From positions 22,981 through 86,980 of the forward strand of contig NVWU01000013.1 of the NCBI GenBank assembly GCA_002733765.1: a stretch of 64,000 nucleotides of DNA, given 5' to 3'. The DNA comes from Colwellia sp. (GTDB taxonomy: Bacteria > Pseudomonadota > Gammaproteobacteria > Enterobacterales > Alteromonadaceae). The position numbers were made by a program, and so were the translations under genes. The notes under the pieces are model-generated. The model saw nothing but the letters and a program-made list of their open reading frames with translations, was not told where the DNA came from and did no database searches. Below, piece by piece: positions 18,037 to 26,628 of the stretch; the stretch's first letter is position 1, and each line of letters begins with the position of its first letter.

Positions 18037-18305
18037 AATAACTTCCTCTTACAATCCCCAATAAATTATTTAGTTTCGTTATTATTGTTCGCTAAATAAA
18101 CGTTCGGTAGTAATAATTATTTTATACCGATACCTTATTTATGGGAGATAGCTGAGCATTCGTCAAGATTTGTTTGAAAAACAAGGGTAAAAACATGAAA
18201 ATAAGTTGTTTTTATATTCAAAATAAACTAATAAAATACTTGTTATAATTTATTAGTATAAAAATAATAATTATTGGTCTTTAGCTCTGATACTTTATAT
18301 CAGAG

Positions 18306-18677
18306 TTAAGCCACTTTTATTCGTACTATTTTCATAATTTCAATATCAAAACCTGCAACTTTTTCACTATCTGGATAGTAAGTAATATTAACCCTGTAAT
18401 CTTTAAGGTTTTTGTAGCGTTTTTTTCGTTTATATTTAAAAGGTACATCAACGCCGTCAAGCATTAATGTATTAAGTTGCCAATCATCAGATTCGCGTTG
18501 TACATGAGATATTACCTTGATATTTTCTGTATGAATCAACTTTGGGTGGCGCAGGATAAGCTTAGTGGCTATATTATTTTTTTTAGATGTCGTCATACTT
18601 TGATCTGTGTCAATAAAGGCTAAAAGAGTAATACACGCTATAATAATTCTAAGGGTGTAAATAGGATACAATAGCAA
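18306..18677 (-). CDS. Putative exported protein of unknown function
   Basis: The frame is open as far as 18842, but that start would overlap the divergent GGDEF/EAL gene. A TTG at 18677 gives LLYPIYTLRIIIACITLLAF, a plausible signal peptide or membrane anchor, followed by a basic, Tyr-rich globular region of about 100 residues (LMLDGVDVPFKYKRKKRYKN). I do not recognise the family; the layout resembles small periplasmic proteins that are common in Alteromonadales. A hairpin CTCTGATA-N5-TATCAGAG at 18285-18305 lies directly beyond the stop and could end transcription, though the T tract is poor. The start codon is uncertain, and 18842 is the alternative. Confidence 0.55.
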   Translation of the reverse strand: MLLYPIYTLRIIIACITLLAFIDTDQSMTTSKKNNIATKLILRHPKLIHTENIKVISHVQRESDDWQLNTLMLDGVDVPFKYKRKKRYKNLKDYRVNITYYPDSEKVAGFDIEIMKIVRIKVA

Positions 18678-18750
18678 AATTGCGAGAGTTTCACTATGTG
18701 TATAATTATACGTGTGATTAGGTAGCGTTTTCCTAAGGAAATTAAAAACA

Positions 18751-20892
18751 GTGGTTGAAGAAAAAGTTAAATCTATAATTGACAGTTTATCCAATTCAGC
18801 ATCGGATAATTTTACCGATACTATTTGCTTATCTTTAGCCAAAGCAATAAAGGCTGACTACGTTTTTATTGCAAAATTAAATTCTGAACACACGGTTGCA
18901 ACGACTATATCATTAACTATTGATGGTGTTATCAATGACAATTTCTCTTATGATTTACAAGCGACGCCATGTCAGGATATTAGCGAAGGGAATGTGTGCT
19001 GTCATACTTCTCATGCGCAACAAGCATACCCTGACGATCAACTCTTAATTGATATGAATATAGTGGGTTATGTTGGTGTTCCTCTAAAAAATAGTAAAAA
19101 GGAAACTGATGCTATTTTAGTTGCTCTGTATCGCCTTCCTATTGAAAGTGAAGTTGAGGTCGTCTCTCTGTTTATGCTGTTTAGTGGCATGATTATAAAA
19201 GAAATAGAAAAACAGGAACTGATTGATGAATTACGCACAAGAAACAAAATTATAGAAGAAAGTAGTGATGCCATCATTGTTTGTGATAAGAACTACAAGA
19301 TAACAAGTGTCAATAAGGCTTTTAGCCGGATTACAGGCTATAGCTTTAGAGAGGTTGAAGGGAAAAATCCAAATGTTTTGGGCGCAGGCTTAAATGATAA
19401 ATACTTCTTTAAACAAATGTGGGAGGACATTATTCAGAATGGTGCTTGGTCAGGTGAAATATGGAATAAAAAGAAAAACGGTGAAATTTTCCCTGAGTAT
19501 TTATCGATTAATGTTATTTTTGATGAACATAATAATGTTGCTCATTACGTTGCTTTTTTTATTGACATAACAAAACAAAAACAAGCGGAAGAAAAAATAT
19601 ATCGACAAGCGCATTTTGATTTATTGACGGGTATTGCTAATCGTTCTTTTTTTATGGATAAACTGTCGCTAGCTGTTCATACACTTAATGATAATGAAAA
19701 ATCGGCATTATTGTTTATGGATCTTGATTTATTTAAAGAAATTAATGATGTTCATGGGCATAATTTTGGTGATGAGCTATTAATAAAGGCATCATGTCGC
19801 TTACAGGCATTAATTAAGAGTACAGATATTGTTGCGCGTGTTAGTGGTGATGGTTTTGCTATCTTATTAAATAATGTTGTTAGTAATGAAATAATCGATA
19901 ATATAATTGCTAGGGTGTTTGCCGGTTTTCGTGAACCTTTTGTCATACATGATACTTCTATTCGGTGTACGCTTAGTATGGGCGTAATATCTTTTAGCGA
20001 TGATAGCGATGATGCCAGTACGTTAATTAAAAAAGCTGAACATGCAATGTGTCATGCGAAAGATAATGGGAGAAATTCATTTAGTTACTTTACTCAAAAT
20101 ATGCAAAATAAAGTGCATCGGCAACTATTTTTGAAAAAGGCGTTATCTGCAGCATTAACCAGTAACTCACTTAGTGTGGTCTTTCAGCCGATAGTGGCAA
20201 TTAAAGAGCAAAAAATCAATAAATTTGAAGCGTTAGTACGCTGGAAAAATGAAGGCCAATGGATCTCGCCGGAAGAATTTATTCCTATTGCAGAAGAGTT
20301 TTCATTGATTAAACCATTAGGTGAGTTCGTTTTAGATGAAGCCTGTCGCCAACTAAAAATATTAAAGTCTCAAGGTTATAATGATATTGTTTTTAATGTA
20401 AATCGTTCTGTGTATGAGATCCCCTTAAATAAAAGTGAAAATGATCAATGGCTGATGGTAATTAAGCAGCATGGACTTAAGCCTAGCGATATTTGTTTTG
20501 AATTAACAGAAAGTGCGTTAGCACCGGATAAACGAAATAACGAAGGTCTTTTTAATCAGCTAAGAATAGCAGGTTGTACTATTGCACTGGATGATTTCGG
20601 GACTGGTTATTCATCGTTAAGCTATTTGCGTCGTATCCCTGTTGATTACATAAAAATTGACCAATCATTTATTAGGGAAATGAGCACAAATAAAGATGAT
20701 AATATTTTAGTTTCTACTATCATTGCTATGTCTAAATCGTTAGGGAAAAAAGTTGTTGCTGAAGGTGTTGAAACGAAAGAACAATTACAACAACTGACTG
20801 AATTAGGTTGTGATCTTATTCAAGGTTATTATTTTTCTAAGCCTTTAGCTAGCGAGAGTTTAGTTAGCTATTTAACTGATTTTAAATATTAG
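18751..20892 (+). CDS. GAF-PAS-GGDEF-EAL protein, probable c-di-GMP phosphodiesterase
   Basis: The 713-residue cytoplasmic protein shows a GAF-like N-terminus (about 10-150), a PAS domain (about 165-285, with DAIIVCDKNYKITSVNKAF), a GGDEF domain (about 290-450) and an EAL domain (about 465-710). The GGDEF signature is SGDGF at about 364-368, so cyclase activity is doubtful. The EAL side is intact: EALVRW near 493, DDFGTGYSSL, YIKIDQSFI and VVAEGVET. It therefore most likely degrades c-di-GMP, with the GGDEF part possibly binding GTP. No membrane segments are visible. The GTG start has AAGGA 11 bases upstream, slightly far. The GNAT gene follows after 22 bases. Confidence 0.88.
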   Translation: MVEEKVKSIIDSLSNSASDNFTDTICLSLAKAIKADYVFIAKLNSEHTVATTISLTIDGVINDNFSYDLQATPCQDISEGNVCCHTSHAQQAYPDDQLLIDMNIVGYVGVPLKNSKKETDAILVALYRLPIESEVEVVSLFMLFSGMIIKEIEKQELIDELRTRNKIIEESSDAIIVCDKNYKITSVNKAFSRITGYSFREVEGKNPNVLGAGLNDKYFFKQMWEDIIQNGAWSGEIWNKKKNGEIFPEYLSINVIFDEHNNVAHYVAFFIDITKQKQAEEKIYRQAHFDLLTGIANRSFFMDKLSLAVHTLNDNEKSALLFMDLDLFKEINDVHGHNFGDELLIKASCRLQALIKSTDIVARVSGDGFAILLNNVVSNEIIDNIIARVFAGFREPFVIHDTSIRCTLSMGVISFSDDSDDASTLIKKAEHAMCHAKDNGRNSFSYFTQNMQNKVHRQLFLKKALSAALTSNSLSVVFQPIVAIKEQKINKFEALVRWKNEGQWISPEEFIPIAEEFSLIKPLGEFVLDEACRQLKILKSQGYNDIVFNVNRSVYEIPLNKSENDQWLMVIKQHGLKPSDICFELTESALAPDKRNNEGLFNQLRIAGCTIALDDFGTGYSSLSYLRRIPVDYIKIDQSFIREMSTNKDDNILVSTIIAMSKSLGKKVVAEGVETKEQLQQLTELGCDLIQGYYFSKPLASESLVSYLTDFKY

Positions 20893-20914
20893 AATTTTAA
20901 TCAAGAAAATTCAC

Positions 20915-21394
20915 TTGGCAGTAAAAATGAGATTTACAATTGGTTTTAGAAACGTAAAGCATGAAGACATTGATTTTTTACTCAGTCTGCGAAAAAAATC
21001 AATGTCTTCACATTTAGCTAAAGCTAACATAAAATTAACTAATGAGCAGCATCTTGATCGAATTAAAGCGCATTACTATGATTCGCATATTATCTTACGA
21101 GATCGTAAACCTATTGGCGTGTTAAAAATGGGGGTGATTGCGGTAAATGGTCCAAAAAAAAGTCTCCATATTCGACAATTGCAAATATTACCAGAATTTC
21201 AAGGGATGGGAATTGGTAGTAAAATTTTAATGGTTGTAAAAAAAAGAGCATTGCAACTTCAATTACCAATAACCCTTAATGTTTTATTGAGAAACCCTGC
21301 TAGAGGGCTTTATTTGCGCCATGGTTTTCAGATTGAAGGAAAAAACAAACTAGAGTTCCAAATGCGTTGTCCACTTGAAGTCATTGCGGCCTAA
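20915..21394 (+). CDS. GNAT family N-acetyltransferase
   Basis: The 159-residue protein has the GNAT fold with the acetyl-CoA loop QILPEFQGMGIGSKILMVV at about 91-109. A typical C-terminal beta-strand follows (RGLYLRHGFQIEGKNKLEFQM). The substrate cannot be read from sequence. The frame starts with TTG at 20915 behind CAAGAAAA; an in-frame ATG at 20927 is a reasonable alternative that removes four residues. It is only 22 bases after the GGDEF/EAL gene, so co-transcription is likely. Confidence 0.8.
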   Translation: MAVKMRFTIGFRNVKHEDIDFLLSLRKKSMSSHLAKANIKLTNEQHLDRIKAHYYDSHIILRDRKPIGVLKMGVIAVNGPKKSLHIRQLQILPEFQGMGIGSKILMVVKKRALQLQLPITLNVLLRNPARGLYLRHGFQIEGKNKLEFQMRCPLEVIAA

Positions 21395-21452
21395 GTTCTT
21401 TCTAATCATCCCATTCCATCTGACCCTGTATCTTTAAGTGGTACAGGTTTCA

Positions 21453-22829
21453 TTAGAATATAAGTCCTTGCCCTTTTAGTAAATTTTTATTAATGCGTGA
21501 CGGAGTAATACTGCCATCCACTAAAGGCTGAGTTGCCGTCGCAAGCATTTTAATAACCTGATGAAGTGATGTTAAATTTAATGACGATAGATCGTCGCTA
21601 GCTTGATGGTAGTGCTGATCTTTATCAAGTTGGGTACTGCTAAAGCTATGAGCGGGTACTCCTAACCTTGCCAACGTTGCATTATCTGAGCGATAGAATA
21701 AACCTTGCTCAGGATAAGGGTCTTTATATATTTTTTTACCTGACTTGGCTAACACTGTATTTAATTGTTCACCTAAATCAGAACGGTCCATACCCGTCAT
21801 CCATATAGTGCCAGTACCAAATTTTGACGGTTTACCAATCATTTCAATATTTATCATTGCTGTGATTGTTTGTGGCTCAAGTTGTTTCGAAAAATAACGA
21901 GAACCAAAGCCGCCAATTTCCTCTGCGCTAAAGGCAGCAAACATAAGTGTACGCGCATTATTTCCTTGTTTGGCAAAATATTGGGCTAAGTTAATAATGG
22001 CGGTTGTGCCTGAAGCATTATCGTCAGCACCATTATAAATAACATTTTCTTCACCTGCTTTTACGCCTAAGTGATCGTAATGAGCAGAATAAAGTACAAT
22101 TTCCTCTGGTTTCGTTTTTCCGGGTATTATCGCTACTACGTTCATTAGTTCATTTTTACGTTTAGTGCTCATGCCTGAAACGCTCAAGGTTTTTATTTTT
22201 TCAGCTATTATGGTTGATAATGCAATAACGATAACGCCATCTAAAGATTTACTGATATTTTCTTGCGTTAGTCTTGTGGTGCCCTGTTCAAAATAATGTT
22301 GATAACGTTCAAATAATACCTTATGAACAGGGTTCAACAAAACAAGATGCTTTCCTCCTCTAGCATTTAGTGTACTAAGGATGGCTTGCATATCATCGCT
22401 TTTACCAACATTATGTATCGTAAACTCGGTATTTTTAGTTTGGTTGTCAATTGCCCATGAAAAATTAGTTATCGTGCTAGCCATTGCTAAACTTTCTGAA
22501 GGAATATTCTGTCCATTAATCGTTAAATTGAGTGTTTTGGGAGTAGTTTTAGTTACTTGATACTTTTGAAGAAAATCTGCTCCAGATATAGCATCTACAG
22601 CGACTAAGCCATTTTCTTGAAAGCGTTTAGCAATATAGTCAGCAGCTAAACGAATTTCTGGTGAATAGTTATCACGACCTTTTAATTCGTCACTTGCTAG
22701 ATAAGAAATATCTTTAGTGACTTGCATTAAAGATATTTTATTGGTTCCTGCCCAAGCAAAGCTTACTATGGTTAAGCTTGTTATCAGTACACAAAATTTT
22801 ATTAACAAAGTAGAACGACTGTTAGTCAT
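21453..22829 (-). CDS. Exported M28 family zinc aminopeptidase
   Basis: The 458-residue protein has a signal peptide (cleavage probably near Ala27), a PA-like insertion at about 95-225, and an M28 dizinc peptidase domain. Metal ligands visible are His250 and Asp252 (YSAHYDHLG), Asp269/270 (NGADDNASG), Glu303/304 (SAEEIGGFGS) and a late histidine in HYHQASDD. The usual NLDMIG motif reads NIEMIG here, with Glu in place of the metal-binding Asp. It should release N-terminal amino acids from peptides in the periplasm or outside. The yaeQ gene lies 47 bases upstream on the same strand. Confidence 0.88.
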   Translation of the reverse strand: MTNSRSTLLIKFCVLITSLTIVSFAWAGTNKISLMQVTKDISYLASDELKGRDNYSPEIRLAADYIAKRFQENGLVAVDAISGADFLQKYQVTKTTPKTLNLTINGQNIPSESLAMASTITNFSWAIDNQTKNTEFTIHNVGKSDDMQAILSTLNARGGKHLVLLNPVHKVLFERYQHYFEQGTTRLTQENISKSLDGVIVIALSTIIAEKIKTLSVSGMSTKRKNELMNVVAIIPGKTKPEEIVLYSAHYDHLGVKAGEENVIYNGADDNASGTTAIINLAQYFAKQGNNARTLMFAAFSAEEIGGFGSRYFSKQLEPQTITAMINIEMIGKPSKFGTGTIWMTGMDRSDLGEQLNTVLAKSGKKIYKDPYPEQGLFYRSDNATLARLGVPAHSFSSTQLDKDQHYHQASDDLSSLNLTSLHQVIKMLATATQPLVDGSITPSRINKNLLKGQGLIF

Positions 22830-22876
22830 ATTATTCTCGTTGAATATGATTAGTTCTTTGATGAGGGTGTTGATTT

Positions 22877-23413
22877 TTATGACTTTAAGGTGTTTGTTTC
22901 TATCAATAATGTTTCATCACCACAGCTTAGCCATAGTTGATCGTCTTGAATACTACATTGAAACTCCATGTTTCTACTTAGTAATTTTACTAACGCATTG
23001 ATTGTTGTTGTATCAAACTGTTCAATGCTAAGTTTAGGAAACTTTTGTAATGTGTTTTGTGCTTGTGACCACCAAGTCTTCACGCTTGAGCCATAGCAAT
23101 ACAGTTTTACTTTTGCTGCTTTATTACACGCTTTTTTTATACGCTTTTCATCTAATTGACCTAACTCAATCCAGAGCGAAATTTCATCGCTATAATTTAT
23201 TTGCCAAATAGCGGCTTGATCTTCATCACTAACCCCTTTACCAAACTGTAAGTCTGGATGAGCATTTAATATATAACAGATCAAACGCACCATAAGCCGT
23301 TGAGCTGTTTCTGACGGGTGTTGGGCTAGTGTAAGCTGTAATGAATCATAATAATTACGATCCATATTTGCTAGCTCAATATTTACTTTATAAATTGTTG
23401 CTTTTAGTGCCAT
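22877..23413 (-). CDS. yaeQ: YaeQ family protein
   Basis: The 178-residue protein matches YaeQ throughout: MALKATIYKVNIELANMDR at the start, HPSETAQRLMVRLICY at about 32-47, and WIELGQLDEKRIKKAC in the middle. YaeQ has a PD-(D/E)XK nuclease-like fold, but its cellular role is unknown; suppression of RfaH loss was reported in enterics. The length is normal. It stands before the M28 peptidase gene with a 47-base gap, so the two may share a transcript, though no functional link is known. Confidence 0.9.
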   Translation of the reverse strand: MALKATIYKVNIELANMDRNYYDSLQLTLAQHPSETAQRLMVRLICYILNAHPDLQFGKGVSDEDQAAIWQINYSDEISLWIELGQLDEKRIKKACNKAAKVKLYCYGSSVKTWWSQAQNTLQKFPKLSIEQFDTTTINALVKLLSRNMEFQCSIQDDQLWLSCGDETLLIETNTLKS

Positions 23414-23603
23414 AAGTCGTGTTTCACCTTAGCTATTTGCTATCAGTAAATTTAATAAAAAGAATGATAACAATAAGTAGCGTGCTTGCCACTACATTTA
23501 TGAAATGAATAACTAGGATAACAACTATTAATTAAGTAAATAGTTTAATTAATGATATGGTATCCGTATCCTTAGCCAAACCATCTTAATATGTGAGCTT
23601 ATT

Positions 23604-24725
23604 ATGCCAATTCAATCTTTTATCCCACCACAACGTACATTAATGGGCCCCGGTCCTTCTGATGTTAGCCCTCGTGTATTATCAGCTTTAGCAAGACCAA
23701 CAGTGGGCCATTTAGATCCTACTTTCATTGGTATGATGGATGAAGTTAAGTCATTACTACAATATGCATTTCAAACTAAAAATACTTATACCATGGCTAT
23801 TTCTGCCCCGGGCTCTGCCGGTATGGAAGCATGTTTTGTTAATTTAATTACACCAAATGATACAGTAGTTGTGTGCCGTAATGGCGTTTTTGGTGCGCGT
23901 ATGATTGAAAATGTACAGCGTATCGGTGCTAATGTAGTGATTGTAGAAGGCACATGGGGCAGAGCGGTTGACCCACAAGCATTAGAAGATACTTTAAAAC
24001 AGACACCTCAAGCAACTTTTGTCGCTTTTGTTCATGCTGAAACATCAACCGGTGCATTGTCTGATGCCAAAACGCTATGCGAAATTGCGCGTAAGCATAA
24101 CTGTTTAACTATTGTTGATGCTGTTACGTCACTTGGCGGGGTTGAATTAAGAGTTGATGAGTGGGGTATCGACGCAGTGTATTCTGGCAGTCAAAAGTGT
24201 TTATCTTGCGTACCAGGTTTATCACCGGTGAGTTTTAGCGAACAAGCAGCAGCGGTAATTAAAAATAGAGAAATACCGGTGCAGAGTTGGTTTTTAGATC
24301 AATCACTTGTGATGGGGTATTGGGCTGGTGAAGGTAAGCGTAGTTATCACCATACCGCGCCAGTAAATTCTTTATATGCGCTACATGAGTCATTATTAAT
24401 GTTGCAAAATGAAGGATTAGAAAATAGCTGGGCTCGCCATAAAGCACAACATGAAAAATTGGCTTCTGGTTTAGAGGCATTAGGAATAAGTTTTGTTGTG
24501 CCTGAAAATGAAAGGTTGCCACAGTTAAATACGGTTCATATTCCTGAAGGTGTTGATGATGCAAAAGTACGTCAATTCTTATTAAATGAATATAACTTGG
24601 AAATAGGTGCGGGCTTAGGGCAGTTTGCTGGTAATGCTTGGCGTATTGGATTAATGGGCTACGCGGCTCGTAATGAAAATGTACTTTTATGTTTAGCTGC
24701 GCTTAAAGAGGCGTTGGCTCAATAA
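23604..24725 (+). CDS. Class V PLP aminotransferase (alanine/serine-glyoxylate type)
   Basis: The 373-residue protein is a fold-type I PLP enzyme of the alanine-glyoxylate / serine-pyruvate aminotransferase group. It begins with PPQRTLMGPGPSDVSPRVL, has the cofactor region APGSAGMEA (about 68-76), VDAVTSLGGV (about 171-180) and the Schiff-base lysine Lys198 in SGSQKCLS. Likely reactions are transamination of glyoxylate or pyruvate with serine or alanine; the exact donor cannot be told from sequence. It is flanked by long gaps and appears monocistronic. Confidence 0.88.
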   Translation: MPIQSFIPPQRTLMGPGPSDVSPRVLSALARPTVGHLDPTFIGMMDEVKSLLQYAFQTKNTYTMAISAPGSAGMEACFVNLITPNDTVVVCRNGVFGARMIENVQRIGANVVIVEGTWGRAVDPQALEDTLKQTPQATFVAFVHAETSTGALSDAKTLCEIARKHNCLTIVDAVTSLGGVELRVDEWGIDAVYSGSQKCLSCVPGLSPVSFSEQAAAVIKNREIPVQSWFLDQSLVMGYWAGEGKRSYHHTAPVNSLYALHESLLMLQNEGLENSWARHKAQHEKLASGLEALGISFVVPENERLPQLNTVHIPEGVDDAKVRQFLLNEYNLEIGAGLGQFAGNAWRIGLMGYAARNENVLLCLAALKEALAQ

Positions 24726-24814
24726 ACACTTTTACTGTTAAAATATTGATGCTTAAATAAGCACTACCAAGAGCTATAATTCTCCATGCTTAACGTGGTT
24801 CTTGGAGTGCTAGT

Positions 24815-25101
24815 ACAGTCCCTTTTTGTGAAACGATAAAGGCAGTAATTCAGAAAATTGGATATGATTATGATATTGATATAGTAGAGCTTGAAATACT
24901 AGGGAATCATATGCTAATGGTTATTATAAGCACACCAAGGCAATCACCAAGTAATCTGATGCAAGTAATAAAAAGTATTATAGCTTGCGAATTTTTCAGG
25001 ATTTATCCTGATATTAAGAAAAAGTATTTTTTGGTGGAACGTTATGGACCCAAAGTTATTTTGTTGAAATGATTGGTAATGTAAAAGAAGCAATAAAGTG
25101 A
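24815..25101 (+). pseudogene. Degenerate IS200/IS605-type transposase TnpA remnant
   Basis: Translation of this gap gives IVELEILGNHMLMVIISTP, then SPSNLMQVIKSIIACEFF and YPDIKKKYF, which follow the HUH-transposase order (LEVxxDHVHLLV, KSITAREIF, KKxLWGGEFWSDGYF). After a one-base loss in the T run at 25027-25032, another frame continues FGGTLWTQSYFVEMIGNVKEAIK and stops. The second His of the HUH pair is replaced (HML), and the frame ends before the catalytic Tyr helix. The N-terminal part is also missing. It is therefore a dead relic. This reading rests on remembered family motifs, not a search. Confidence 0.75.
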
Positions 25102-25202
25102 AAGTCATAAAATTCAATATGTATCAAGTCAACCTCCTTGCTTAATAATTAAAGAGACTAGAAGTAGGTCTTTATTAGTGAAATACGTTATGAGAAAAAT
25201 AT

Positions 25203-26012
25203 TTAGATATGTAATTTATAACCAACGCCTTTAATTGTTATGATCCAATGGGGGTTATTTGGATCAAGTTCGACTTTTTTTCTTAATAAATGCATGTATT
25301 GATAAAGGTCTGATTTATTTGCACGTCCTCTATTCGGCCATAAGTGAGTGATCAATTTTTTGGTAGAACACACACGTTCAGGATCTTCAGCTAAGAACTT
25401 AAAAAGCTTAAATTCCGTAGTAGTAAGCTCTAAGTTTCTTCCTTTTAAATAAACATTTTGACAATTTTTGTCTATTTTAAAAAAACCTAATAATTCGAGA
25501 TCCACATCTGGATTAAGTAACCTAGCGGCACCATTAAGTTGCTTGGATGAAAAAGAGTTAATTGTGTCTAATAATATACGTCGGTCAGTGCCTAATCTAC
25601 GATTGTAATTTCTTCGTTCATCAAAAATATGGGTGAAATCGATAATATATTTATTAATATAATCATCAAGTTTTTCAATAAATGTTTCGTCTTTATAATA
25701 ATTGAGCCAAGGTAGCAGTAGGTGAAGTGGTATTCTATTTCTGTTATGTATGGCACAAATAGGAATGGAATACTGGTGGTGAATATTGTTTAACGATTCT
25801 AAATGATCTTCAATCAAAGAGGGCGTTAGTTCACGTAAATCAATAATAATTAATTTAAATTTAGGGTGATTAGTATTACTGTATAGTGGCTTAGAGCGCG
25901 ATATGCATTTAAGAGTGAAATGATTAGCAACACAATATCCCGTTAATAAGCCAATAATAAAGCTATCATTTGAAATTATTAGCATACTATTCTCATGCTG
26001 AAAACACGGCAT
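25203..26012 (-). CDS. OmpR-type winged-helix transcriptional regulator with atypical receiver
   Basis: The C-terminal part of this 269-residue protein (about 165-269) is an OmpR/PhoB winged helix: LELTTTEFKLFKFLAEDPERV, KKLITHLWPN, DLYQYMHLLRKKVE and ITIKGVGYKL. The N-terminal 130 residues look like a receiver fold. Only the central Asp (LIIIDLRE) is recognisable; the acidic pair is reduced to Asn-Asp and no conserved Lys is visible, so phosphorylation is doubtful. An Arg-rich linker (ERRNYNRRLGTDRR) joins the halves. AAAGGA lies seven bases before ATG 26012. No kinase is adjacent. It is divergent from the secreted repeat-protein cluster and is its likely regulator. Confidence 0.85.
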   Translation of the reverse strand: MPCFQHENSMLIISNDSFIIGLLTGYCVANHFTLKCISRSKPLYSNTNHPKFKLIIIDLRELTPSLIEDHLESLNNIHHQYSIPICAIHNRNRIPLHLLLPWLNYYKDETFIEKLDDYINKYIIDFTHIFDERRNYNRRLGTDRRILLDTINSFSSKQLNGAARLLNPDVDLELLGFFKIDKNCQNVYLKGRNLELTTTEFKLFKFLAEDPERVCSTKKLITHLWPNRGRANKSDLYQYMHLLRKKVELDPNNPHWIITIKGVGYKLHI

Positions 26013-26628
26013 ATTTAAGTCCTTTTTTAATTTTAAATGACAAAAACAACCTGATGATTTATCTTACTAGGGAATAATATTGAGCGCCTGCATAGAAAGT
26101 CCACAGGAAACGTTAATTCATTGTTAAAAAATCATGTTTATCATAGCGTTTGAAAATCAAGCAATATTTACGCCTAAAATAATTTATATTATTAATACAA
26201 TCGCTTAATTGATTTATTTTATAATACTGATGGCGAAACAGTATTAAGTGTAAAAAATGCTGACAACAAAACTAAGCTTAAATCCAACTTACCTCAATTA
26301 TATTTTATAGTGAAAAATTCAGTAATACCTTATCGTTAGTGTTTATAAATTTAATAAAATCATCATTTCTTAATTAAGTAATTTAGATTACTTTTTTAAG
26401 TGTTTTTTGATGTACCTTTAATGGAATTTTAAGTTAGCCGTGAACTACTATTCACAGTGAATACAAAGCCGCTGCATTCAGATATATGTTAACGCAGATA
26501 TAGGTTAACGTTTTTTATCTAGGTATACACGCTTTATATGGATGTTTAAAGTGTCACTATTTTTCTTATAGTGTTAGATGTTTCAATTAGATTAATAGTT
26601 ACTAAATAAATTTAGTGGAGTATAAAAT
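26013..26628. other. Long divergent control region
   Basis: This gap of about 615 bases separates the winged-helix regulator from the repeat-protein operon and carries no plausible gene. It contains a TTCACAGTGAA palindrome near 26453, tandem 16-base direct repeats at 26479-26510, and a CACTAT-N7-ATAGTG inverted repeat near 26555-26573. Its length and repeated elements suggest a regulated promoter. TGGAG nine bases before ATG 26629 is a clear ribosome site. Confidence 0.55.
26479..26510. promoter_or_regulatory. Tandem direct repeat, candidate operator
   Basis: CAGATATATGTTAACG at 26479-26494 is followed without a gap by CAGATATAGGTTAACG at 26495-26510, differing at one base. Each unit contains the palindrome GTTAAC. 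OmpR-family regulators characteristically bind head-to-tail repeats, and one such regulator is encoded divergently next door. The site is about 120 bases before the repeat-protein ATG. Binding is inferred. Confidence 0.6.
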
